Source of the DNA: Methanobacteriota archaeon
GTDB taxonomy: Archaea; Thermoplasmatota; Poseidoniia; Poseidoniales; Poseidoniaceae
Assembly (NCBI GenBank): GCA_002727515.1
Contig: PBXF01000035.1
Coordinates: 8,700-22,643 of the forward strand
Direction of reading: 5' to 3'
Length of the DNA: 13,944 nt
In this document: one piece after another, positions 8,231 through 13,944 of the stretch
Numbering within the stretch: position 1 is the first letter of the stretch
Layout of the letters: the number at the start of each line of letters is the position of its first letter
Made by a program: the position numbers and the translations under genes
The notes under the pieces: model-generated
Databases searched by the model: none
Told to the model about the DNA's origin: nothing
The model's input: the letters and a program-made list of their open reading frames with translations, nothing else

Positions 8231-8242
8231 TCATATTTGAAG
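8231..8242 (-). promoter_or_regulatory. possible TATA element for rps8e-srp19
   Basis: TTCAAATATGAA on the reverse strand lies about 39 bases before the S8e ATG. A start some 25 bases downstream would leave a leader of about 13 bases that includes the GGAG. The match to an archaeal TATA box is modest, and the genes could instead be read through from the FAH gene. Confidence 0.3.
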
Positions 8243-8250
8243 GGTGTGCA

Positions 8251-8820
8251 TCATAAACACACTGCTTTTTCTGAAGAAATTAATTCATTTCCGATGTACA
8301 GAGAGGCTGTTAATTGATCACTTTTGTTAAGTGGCCCCACACCCGAAGGAGTTCCTGTAAACAAAACATCACCTTCCTTCATTTCAGCCCAGCCTTGCAG
8401 TTTCTGAAGGAGTTCTTCAACTGTCCAACTCATTTCTTTTAATGAACCAGATTGAACCATTGTCCCATTCTTTTCTAATGTATATCTTGCGTTTGAATCA
8501 AAATTTACCCATTCTCCGATTACTGCTGCTCCCTTGAATGCTTTAGCCTCAGCCCATGGTAGACTATTCAACTTCAATCGGTCTTGTATACTTCGCTTTG
8601 TGAGGTCTAATCCTAATGCCATTTTGTAGGGTTTTAATTCTGAATCCAGACGTATCACTAACTCTATTTCGTGGTGAACATCTCCATCACAGGTATCTAT
8701 TTCACCAAAGGCTGTAACACAAGATGTAGGTTTCAAGAAAAAAACCGGTTCCTGTGGAATTGGATTACCCAGTTCTTGTGCGTGTTTCGGATATGTTCTG
8801 ATTGCACACCAAACGTCCAT
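8251..8820 (-). CDS. fumarylacetoacetate hydrolase (FAH) family protein, short acylpyruvase-like form
   Basis: A Mg2+-dependent hydrolase or decarboxylase of the single-domain FAHD1/YcgM group, whose members act on acylpyruvates or oxaloacetate. Visible motifs are KHAQELGN (H13 and E16, in the place of the catalytic His/Glu lid), EPVFFLKP, HHEIELVI (E51 and E53 as metal ligands), GLDLTKRSIQ (D72, third metal ligand), LPWAEAKAFKGAAVIGEW, and FTGTPSGVGPL near the end. At 189 residues it is about 20-30 shorter than usual. The stretch between the E-x-E strand and the third ligand looks about ten residues shorter than in YcgM or FAHD1, so the substrate may differ. An in-frame TGA seven codons before the ATG rules out an upstream ATG start. 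It is divergent from the PUA gene. The exact substrate cannot be read from sequence. Confidence 0.88.
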   Translation of the reverse strand: MDVWCAIRTYPKHAQELGNPIPQEPVFFLKPTSCVTAFGEIDTCDGDVHHEIELVIRLDSELKPYKMALGLDLTKRSIQDRLKLNSLPWAEAKAFKGAAVIGEWVNFDSNARYTLEKNGTMVQSGSLKEMSWTVEELLQKLQGWAEMKEGDVLFTGTPSGVGPLNKSDQLTASLYIGNELISSEKAVCL

Positions 8821-8887
8821 GATTATCCCAATATGCTCTCATTCATCAATCCGAAGGGTCAAACGCTGGATTCACCTCGCTGAATGC

Positions 8888-9397
8888 ATGGCGAGAGATT
8901 GGCAAATCAAGAAAAGGCGACCGATAAGGAGGAAGAATATCGCACCTCTATTGAAGGATCTTGAGTCTGCACTAAATATCGACCTAAATGTTGATGGTGC
9001 TTTCCTAGAAATGGCCCAGTATGGCCCATGGAATCTTGTTTTAGTCGATAGAGTACCATTGGCAATAGAATTACAAAACCCAGAGGATGAAAGGGTGGTT
9101 TTTCTCACGCTTCGAGGATTTATGGACTACCCTACTGAGCATAGATATGTTGACGTTGACCATGGAGCAATACCATTTTTGATGAATGGTGCTGATTGTA
9201 TGGTGGCAGGAATACACGGAGCTGATGAAAATATATCAGAAGGTGACCTAGTTTTGGTTCGAGACCAAACCCACAAACGACCGCTGGCAATTGGTTGGGC
9301 AAAAATGGATGGAACCAAACTTGTAGAAGAATTAAAAGGAAAAGGCCTCAAGAATATCCATTGGGTTGGAGATGAGTTATGGGAGATGGAGTTATGA
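8888..9397 (+). CDS. PUA-domain RNA-binding protein (MCT-1/Tma20-like)
   Basis: A 169-residue protein with a basic N-terminus (IKKRRPIRRKN, residues 6-16), an alpha/beta pre-PUA domain, and a C-terminal PUA domain from about residue 86: RYVDVDHGAIPFLMNGADCM, then GDLVLVRDQ, LAIGWAKM and a final GDELWEMEL strand. This order is that of the archaeal relatives of eukaryotic MCT-1/Tma20, which bind the small ribosomal subunit and tRNA during re-initiation and recycling; the archaeal role is inferred. The reading frame stays open back to 8819, but the ATG at 8888 gives the family's usual start next to the basic segment. The upstream residues would overlap the divergent FAH gene and look unrelated. 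Its stop overlaps the next start (ATGA). Confidence 0.85.
   Translation: MARDWQIKKRRPIRRKNIAPLLKDLESALNIDLNVDGAFLEMAQYGPWNLVLVDRVPLAIELQNPEDERVVFLTLRGFMDYPTEHRYVDVDHGAIPFLMNGADCMVAGIHGADENISEGDLVLVRDQTHKRPLAIGWAKMDGTKLVEELKGKGLKNIHWVGDELWEMEL
9382..9385 (+). promoter_or_regulatory. ribosome binding site of the 9394 gene
   Basis: GGAG inside the last codons of the PUA gene, eight bases before the ATG at 9394. It favours that ATG over the in-frame ATG at 9379, as does the signal peptide, which begins at MKSK. Confidence 0.65.
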
Positions 9398-9960
9398 AAT
9401 CTAAAATTGCAATACTATGTTCGCTAATTTTACTTGTATCCACGAATGTTACGGCTGCTGACGCCGAAGGTGGAGTGAATATTGAACCAAATGTCGAAGA
9501 TACTATTTTTTCTTCCATCACACACACTGAAACAACTACTGATTTGCAAACATGGGACATCACAATGACGCTCAGCCAAGAGGCTCTTGCCAACAATACT
9601 ACATTCGAATTGATTACACAAATTTGTAATAACGAAGGAGTTTGTTTAGCACCTCAAGGTGCGGAAATAACAACTGAGGATAATGAAACATTTACATCAT
9701 CAGTTATGACTATCGAAGACCACAGTTACGTCAATTGGAGAATAACTGCAACCTATCCTTCTGACAATGACACACAGGAAAAATTCCCATCCACAGGGTT
9801 CTACAAAACATGGTCTGATTGCTATTATCACCAAGGTGAATGGGGAGGAGATAACTGCCCTGATGCAAACGATGGTGAATCTTCTGATGAAGTACCATTT
9901 GTTGGTTTCTATGCCACAATTGCATGTCTAATTGCTGCTGCCTTCATTCGTTTTGAATGA
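9394..9960 (+). CDS. small secreted protein with signal peptide and C-terminal membrane anchor
   Basis: Family not recognised. The 188-residue product begins with a clear signal peptide (MKSK, a hydrophobic core to about residue 16, and small residues around TAADA at 20-24). It ends with a hydrophobic segment (about 167-185, starting VPFVGF) followed by R-F-E, so most of the chain should face outward, held by its C-terminus. The outer part is acidic and Thr/Asn-rich with several N-x-T/S sites and four cysteines, C78/C84 and C143/C155, placed to form two small disulfide loops; the second lies in a WSDCYY...GEWGGDNC segment. The tail recalls PGF-CTERM-like sorting tails but lacks the PGF motif. 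The start overlaps the PUA stop by two bases, so the two are probably translated together. The 3' end overlaps the convergent 112-residue gene by 17 bases. Confidence 0.8.
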   Translation: MKSKIAILCSLILLVSTNVTAADAEGGVNIEPNVEDTIFSSITHTETTTDLQTWDITMTLSQEALANNTTFELITQICNNEGVCLAPQGAEITTEDNETFTSSVMTIEDHSYVNWRITATYPSDNDTQEKFPSTGFYKTWSDCYYHQGEWGGDNCPDANDGESSDEVPFVGFYATIACLIAAAFIRFE

Positions 9961-10282
9961 ATTCAACTAAGCGCTCAATAAACCGCTTTTGCTCTGGTCC
10001 AAAGTCAGTAATTACGACCTTGACTCCTTGTTTTGAAAGATTGCCGTGAACAAAACCACGTCGTTTCAAATCAGATGGAACTAGGGGCAAATTTTCGCCA
10101 GATAGCTCCAATAACACTCCTTCTTCATGTACTGTTAAATGCATATCAGAGATTATTGCCTCTGAAATCAGTTTCATTAATTCCTCTGGGGTTTCTCCTC
10201 CTCCATATGCAGAAAGGAAACCAAGTTCGGTTTGGTTTTGTTCGATTAAATGGTCAAGGCCTCTTCCAGTCAATTCACTCAC
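9944..10282 (-). CDS. 112-residue soluble protein of unknown function, GTG start
   Basis: Family not recognised. It has no signal peptide or membrane segment. The composition looks like a folded alpha/beta protein: a helical start, GGGETPEELMKLISEAI (about 28-44), two strands (MHLTVHEEGVLLEL), a basic KRRGF, VKVVITDFG, and a C-terminal helix with RFIERLVEFI. The only sensible start is GTG at 10282-10280, since the next ATG is near residue 36. The GTG overlaps the end of the SAP-domain gene by eight bases (GTGAGTGA), so it should be translated by coupling from that gene. Its own end overlaps the convergent secreted-protein gene by 17 bases. Being last in a membrane-protein cluster suggests it works at the inner face of that complex, which is a guess. 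Confidence 0.75.
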   Translation of the reverse strand: MSELTGRGLDHLIEQNQTELGFLSAYGGGETPEELMKLISEAIISDMHLTVHEEGVLLELSGENLPLVPSDLKRRGFVHGNLSKQGVKVVITDFGPEQKRFIERLVEFIQNE

Positions 10283-12374
10283 CTATTATTGGTGTTGTAA
10301 GATAATTCCAACCTACGACTTGGCCATTTGTAGCATCCATTATCATATTCAGAGAATTATCCCAATCGGTTGAGGCTTGAGTCTTAGGATCGAAAATTGT
10401 AGTCTCCCATGAACGAGACATGTCAATTGTTGTTGTACCTGTATCTCCACTGTTCAATCTGTTTATCCAATCTGTCAAATCACCGTCTGGAGTAACAACA
10501 AGATATCCAATTCGAGTTTCAGGATGATATTCTCCTGCGGATGTGAAGAATCCATCGGGGCCAGAAAATACTGGGTATCTGTACTGGTCAGTCAAGTCTT
10601 CTTCTATCATAGTCAAATTCAATGCTGCTGGAATGTCGTTTCTACTGTGTTGAACTGTTTCATCGTTGCTCCCGTGGCCAACATAAGTACAATTCGAATT
10701 ACTTGGCTCTCCGCTAACATCTATTTCGACCCATCCAGAATTCGGGTCTCCGCTTACCCAAGATAGATTCCAAAGCGTGGAATCCGTTTGGTTGCCATTA
10801 TCATCAACTGCTCGCCAGATGTACCCATCATCATTCAATGCAGCATTTGCTGCAACAGCCTCAGATACAAAACCACCAGTCAAACATTGGACTGCATGTT
10901 CTAACGTGTTATCTCGCAAAACAGAATTATCTGGAAGATGTAACCCATTTGCACCCCAATCAGACAATTCATCTGATTTTGGCACATAGGCACCAGGGTT
11001 AGGCATTGAATCGTAGTTTCTTCCAAGTGTTAGTAATTTACTGCCTCTCTTTATTGATTTTTCAGACATCTCAACAGAGAACTTCAGTTCTCCTTCTGGA
11101 AGAACAAGATCTGCTAATTGTTCTGTCAATGTGCTACAACTTGATTGTGAACTACCACTATCCGAGATCTCGATATCTACATTCTGTTTAACAGCCCACG
11201 GTGAATCTTCATTAACCCACATCACAATTCGAGCAAAGCCTAGACAATTGTCTCTAATCTCTCTATGTTCCATGGTGACTTTCCACAATTCTTCATCATC
11301 AATCTCATCTGTTCCGACTACTCGCCACTCCCATCCTAGATGGGTGCCATTGGCGTCTGTATCTATCAATTTTCCACCCATCATTTCCCTTAGTTCTACA
11401 GGAGAAATTACCATAGCAACTCCCGGAGCAAGGTCATCTAATACACCCAAGATTCCTCCTACTCCAAATGAAAACGTTGTTCCTTTCCAATAATCTCCAT
11501 CCAAATTCAGATTCCAATCTGCTTGAGTTGAGATTACGTCTCTTTCTGCTATTTCTGTCCAAGATGTAGTGTTGAATTGCATTGAACCACCTACGCCTGC
11601 ACCTTGAGAGATACAGTTTGAAGGGCTGAGTGGATTGTACTTGTATCGAGTCACAGAAAATGAATCGAAATCCTTTGTTTGTTTCTTTTCTACTGCTAAC
11701 CAATTAGCTCCATAAGCACCTTTTGCTTGTACATTACCTAACAGAGAATTATCTGATTCAAACAAAATATCTTCAGACGTGCCCTTAGTAACAGAAGTTG
11801 TTCCATCACCAGCAAACTCAACTTGTAAGCGACATATGTCTTCATCTTCTAATTCGATATTATCCAGAACCAAATCGATGTAACCACCAGTAGCTTCCAT
11901 ATTTCCTCCGATAACTGAATAATCCATCGAATCCCCATATCTTAAATCATCAGCAACGAATGGTTGTAATTGACTAGTAGTGTACCAATACCATCCGCCT
12001 GATGCTACAAGGATTGTAAGTAAGACTGCGATGACCTTAGGATTTTGTAATTGATCTTTCAGTGTCGGTAACGTAACCTCTTTTTGTGCCACGGGGGTTA
12101 TCTCTTCCACTGCTTCTTCTTCGTCAATAACCTCAGCGTCGAGTACCTCAGCATCGAGGACTTCCTCTTCGTCTAGCACATCTTCTTCTTCTACCTTGGG
12201 AAGAGGCACTGATATTACCTCCTCTAGAGAAATTGATTCTTCATTAAAATGCGAGTCCAATCTGTCAACTAAATCCGCCTTTTTACCAGACATAGACAAA
12301 CCGTTTTCTTTGCAGAATTCCTTTAATTCAGCCACCGTCAAGGTGGAGAAATCTTCAGGCAAGGCTTGACCCAT
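10275..12374 (-). CDS. membrane-anchored SAP-domain protein with large extracytoplasmic domain (699 aa)
   Basis: The order of parts is unusual. Residues about 8-42 form a SAP motif (LTVAELKEFC, then a GLSMSGKKADLVDRL type second helix), known elsewhere as a helix-extended-helix DNA- or RNA-binding module. Residues about 51-98 are very acidic with a repeated E-V-L-D-A pattern. One membrane helix spans about 112-131 (KVIAVLLTILVASGGWYWY). The remaining 565 or so residues form an outer region rich in Trp, Asn, Gly and Asp, with six cysteines (181, 254, 377, 413, 497, 562) and no family I can name. With no signal peptide and an acidic SAP side, the N-terminus should stay in the cytoplasm, giving a nucleic-acid-binding head inside and a large domain outside. 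It lies between two same-strand genes (68-base gap upstream, 8-base overlap downstream). The ATG at 12374 puts the SAP domain right at the start. A SAP head used for protein contacts instead of DNA cannot be excluded. Confidence 0.9.
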   Translation of the reverse strand: MGQALPEDFSTLTVAELKEFCKENGLSMSGKKADLVDRLDSHFNEESISLEEVISVPLPKVEEEDVLDEEEVLDAEVLDAEVIDEEEAVEEITPVAQKEVTLPTLKDQLQNPKVIAVLLTILVASGGWYWYTTSQLQPFVADDLRYGDSMDYSVIGGNMEATGGYIDLVLDNIELEDEDICRLQVEFAGDGTTSVTKGTSEDILFESDNSLLGNVQAKGAYGANWLAVEKKQTKDFDSFSVTRYKYNPLSPSNCISQGAGVGGSMQFNTTSWTEIAERDVISTQADWNLNLDGDYWKGTTFSFGVGGILGVLDDLAPGVAMVISPVELREMMGGKLIDTDANGTHLGWEWRVVGTDEIDDEELWKVTMEHREIRDNCLGFARIVMWVNEDSPWAVKQNVDIEISDSGSSQSSCSTLTEQLADLVLPEGELKFSVEMSEKSIKRGSKLLTLGRNYDSMPNPGAYVPKSDELSDWGANGLHLPDNSVLRDNTLEHAVQCLTGGFVSEAVAANAALNDDGYIWRAVDDNGNQTDSTLWNLSWVSGDPNSGWVEIDVSGEPSNSNCTYVGHGSNDETVQHSRNDIPAALNLTMIEEDLTDQYRYPVFSGPDGFFTSAGEYHPETRIGYLVVTPDGDLTDWINRLNSGDTGTTTIDMSRSWETTIFDPKTQASTDWDNSLNMIMDATNGQVVGWNYLTTPIIGE

Positions 12375-12442
12375 TGAATAACACCAGCACTTAATCCTCT
12401 TTCAAGGGTAGGTATGTTTGATACAACATTGTGTAGATATTC

Positions 12443-13435
12443 TCACTCTGTTGGCTCGTACGGGATGTATTGTCCTTCATGCAGCATATACACGGTTTGG
12501 TCGTAAGAACCATCTGGGAGTTTTCTGAAATACCATCCATCACCGTTAGCCTCATACACATCTTCAGATTGAACTTGAGGTGGCTCTTCAGCCACTTCGA
12601 CTGATGATGTAGGCGGGCCTGTTGGGCCTGATGGCGGACCCGTTGGCCCAGGTGATGGAGGGCCGGTTGGGCCAGATGGTGGGCCAGTTGGGCCTGTAGG
12701 AGGGCCGGTTGGACCTGCACTGGATAGGATTTGATCCTCAATAGTAGGCATATCTTTTGGTTCTGTTAGACTCTTGACGTACTTGCCTTCTTTCTGTGCT
12801 CCAATAAACGCAAAACCAGATAGTAGTAAGCAAACTATTCCAATGCCTGCAAGTGGTATCTGAGTTGGATAGATATCTACATCTGCTTGAACGTTAGTTC
12901 CGGCGAAATTTTGGCTATCTGTGTTTACAACTAATTGTACACAGTACAGCCCTGGGTCGATTGAAAATTCCAAATCATATGTCTTAGATTCAACAGGATT
13001 CTCAATAGTCTGCATTGTATTAGGATGTTTGGCCTCTCCCGTCAATAAATCATTACGCATCATTTCTATCGAACCGTCAGTTGCGTCACACATTTTTGGA
13101 TTTTCAATAATAAAAACTTGAATCGAATTTACGTCGGATGGTAATGACTGAACAACTACCTCTATCTCTACAGGAATATCTGTGAAATCTTCTCCTGCAA
13201 CAGGTATTCCCCAAACTTGTAGAGGGAAATCGGTTGAACCAATACCTTCATCCACTGTCATTGCAAATCCCATAAAGGGGTATAAAGCGAAACCGAAAAA
13301 GAGTGCTGCAAGACCAAGATACATGAAAACATTCCATCTCGTTTTCTTTAGTTTTTCTTGCCGCTCTTCCAATGTTAATTCCGCGTTTTCGTGTTTTTCG
13401 ACCTCTTGAGTTTCTTCAATCTCTTCGTCGGTCAT
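12443..13435 (-). CDS. two-TM membrane protein with Gly-Pro-Thr repeat tail and aromatic C-terminal motif
   Basis: Family not recognised. The 330-residue product has a charged cytoplasmic N-terminus (1-33, Glu-rich and helical), TM1 (about 34-59), an outer domain of about 130 residues that looks like a beta-sandwich with two cysteines (C116, C165), TM2 (about 193-213), and then a cytoplasmic tail. The tail has GPTGPP units separated by T, S or SP (240-276), an acidic linker, and a short aromatic end (DGWYFRKLPDGSYD, about 299-312, then YIPYE). The last part has the size and aromatic spacing of a small peptide-binding module, but I cannot assign it. The start at 13435 has GGAG four bases upstream. 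An in-frame ATG at 13504 would add 23 residues but lacks this support and nearly reaches the divergent rimK start. First gene of the three-gene minus cluster. Confidence 0.87.
   Translation of the reverse strand: MTDEEIEETQEVEKHENAELTLEERQEKLKKTRWNVFMYLGLAALFFGFALYPFMGFAMTVDEGIGSTDFPLQVWGIPVAGEDFTDIPVEIEVVVQSLPSDVNSIQVFIIENPKMCDATDGSIEMMRNDLLTGEAKHPNTMQTIENPVESKTYDLEFSIDPGLYCVQLVVNTDSQNFAGTNVQADVDIYPTQIPLAGIGIVCLLLSGFAFIGAQKEGKYVKSLTEPKDMPTIEDQILSSAGPTGPPTGPTGPPSGPTGPPSPGPTGPPSGPTGPPTSSVEVAEEPPQVQSEDVYEANGDGWYFRKLPDGSYDQTVYMLHEGQYIPYEPTE
12608..12718 (-). repeat. in-frame Gly-Pro-Thr / Pro repeat
   Basis: About 110 bases encode five GPTGPP units separated by T, S or SP. The DNA copies (built on GGGCC/GGACC and GTTGG on the plus strand, period about 21-24 bases) are much richer in GC than the flanks. 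The T/S/SP interruptions break the strict Gly-X-Y register, so a flexible linker fits better than a collagen triple helix. Confidence 0.85.
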
Positions 13436-13522
13436 GATACTCCCATCACAAATCAGAACTTGAAGTAAACGATTGGTGAATTTAGCAAAGGACTCAAAAA
13501 CCATGGGGTTTGAGATGTAACC
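13436..13522. promoter_or_regulatory. divergent promoter region of the membrane cluster and rimK
   Basis: These 87 bases hold the starts of transcription for both directions. GGAG at 13440-13443 on the reverse strand serves the 13435 start. An AT-rich stretch, GAATTTAGCAAA near 13478-13489, could be part of a TATA element for rimK, but it is not a strong match. No palindrome of note is seen. Confidence 0.35.
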
Positions 13523-13944
13523 ATGTCGATAAGGCTGGCTGTATTATCACGGGGCCCCCGTTTGTACAGTACCAGGCGCCTTGTAGAAGAGGCTAGATTG
13601 AGAGATGTTGATGTTGCTGTCTTAGATCCAATGCAATTCTCATTATTCGTAGCTGAACAAGACATTGGAATCCTTCATGAAGGTCAAAAATTTGATTATG
13701 ATGCTGTCATTCCAAGGATAGGTCACTCGATTACAAAACACGGTGTCTCGGTTCTAAGACACCTCGAACAGCTCGAAGTTTGGACTGCAAATTCCAGTAC
13801 TGGTATCCTTCAAAGCAGAGATAAACTGAATTCTTCCCAAATACTTGGGAGAAATAAAATCCCAACCCCAAAAACTGCTTATGTCAGAGATATGAAAGAC
13901 GTAGGTAGAGCCATAGAGACTGTTGGAGGATTGCCTGTTGTAGT
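13523..13944 (+). CDS. rimK: RimK-like ATP-grasp ligase, 3' end outside window
   Basis: The first 140 residues match the RimK family: a start of the type LAVLSRGPRLYSTRRLVEEA (residues 5-24), a Rossmann-like pre-ATP-grasp half, FDYDAVIPRIGHSITKHGVSVLRHLE (roughly 65-90, a RimK hallmark), NSSTGILQSRDKLNSSQIL, then IPTPKTAYV and the beginning of the ATP-grasp domain (VGGLPVV). RimK adds glutamates to ribosomal protein S6 in E. coli. Archaeal homologues add glutamate to cofactors (MptN on tetrahydromethanopterin, CofF on F420) or serve in LysX-type lysine biosynthesis. The part present looks closest to RimK proper, but substrate-deciding residues are in the missing half. Start ATG at 13523; no clear ribosome binding site. 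Confidence 0.88.
   Translation, partial: MSIRLAVLSRGPRLYSTRRLVEEARLRDVDVAVLDPMQFSLFVAEQDIGILHEGQKFDYDAVIPRIGHSITKHGVSVLRHLEQLEVWTANSSTGILQSRDKLNSSQILGRNKIPTPKTAYVRDMKDVGRAIETVGGLPVV

Noticed and set aside
8671..8883. Plus-strand open frame over the FAH gene 5' end
   Set aside because: It is antisense to conserved FAH motifs and has no features of its own.
8819..8887. N-terminal extension of the PUA protein by 23 residues
   Set aside because: It would overlap the FAH start, and its residues look unrelated to the family; the ATG at 8888 fits the usual N-terminus.
12608..12718. Tandem repeat as CRISPR or a true collagen domain
   Set aside because: There are no spacers, the units are in frame in a protein, and the T/S/SP interruptions break the Gly-X-Y register.
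12391..12741. A 116-codon frame rich in Gln, His and Leu across the GPT repeat
   Set aside because: It arises from reading the repeat in another frame and overlaps the start region of the SAP-TM gene's leader; no other support.
13436..13504. ATG at 13504 as the start of the two-TM protein
   Set aside because: The ATG at 13435 has a GGAG upstream and begins the charged N-terminus; the longer form would crowd the divergent rimK promoter.

Overview
The window is a compact stretch of archaeal chromosome with 13 protein genes (two cut by the window edges), gaps of 3 to about 175 bases, and no RNA genes, mobile elements or CRISPR arrays that I can see. The archaeal/eukaryotic-type information genes (family B DNA polymerase, ribosomal protein S8e, SRP19, an MCT-1-like PUA protein) identify an archaeon. 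The moderate-to-low GC, short leaders, many single-pass or polytopic surface proteins with acidic or Pro/Gly low-complexity linkers, and bacterial-type metabolic genes (IlvE, FAH, RimK) fit a planktonic euryarchaeon of the Marine Group II / Poseidoniales type. The lineage is an inference from gene content and style, not proven.

Layout. 1-2029 (minus): DNA polymerase B, C-terminus outside the window. 2130-3161 (plus): branched-chain aminotransferase, divergent from polB. 3162-3334: AT-rich control region with several palindromes and a well-placed TATA box. 3335-7330 (plus): a 1331-residue membrane protein with more than 30 hydrophobic segments, an acidic heptad-repeat coil and a small C-terminal domain; I do not recognise the family. 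7334-8820 (minus): FAH-family hydrolase, S8e and SRP19. 8888-9960 (plus): a PUA-domain RNA-binding protein translationally coupled (ATGA) to a small secreted, C-terminally anchored protein. 9944-13435 (minus): a three-gene membrane cluster, consisting of a two-TM protein with a Gly-Pro-Thr repeat tail, a 699-residue protein with an N-terminal SAP domain, one TM helix and a large outer domain, and a 112-residue soluble protein whose GTG start overlaps the SAP gene's stop. 13523-end (plus): the N-terminal part of a RimK-like ATP-grasp ligase.

How the genes fit together. polB, S8e, SRP19 and the PUA protein serve replication, translation and membrane targeting; ilvE, the FAH protein and rimK are housekeeping metabolic or modification genes. 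The least explained content is the cell-envelope set. The SAP-TM protein joins a predicted nucleic-acid-binding domain to the membrane and an outer domain, and is probably co-transcribed with a second membrane protein whose tail is also predicted to be cytoplasmic. This suggests a chromosome- or RNA-to-envelope tether, and it is the best candidate here for an undescribed system. The giant 1331-residue protein, with its own elaborate upstream region, is the second candidate.
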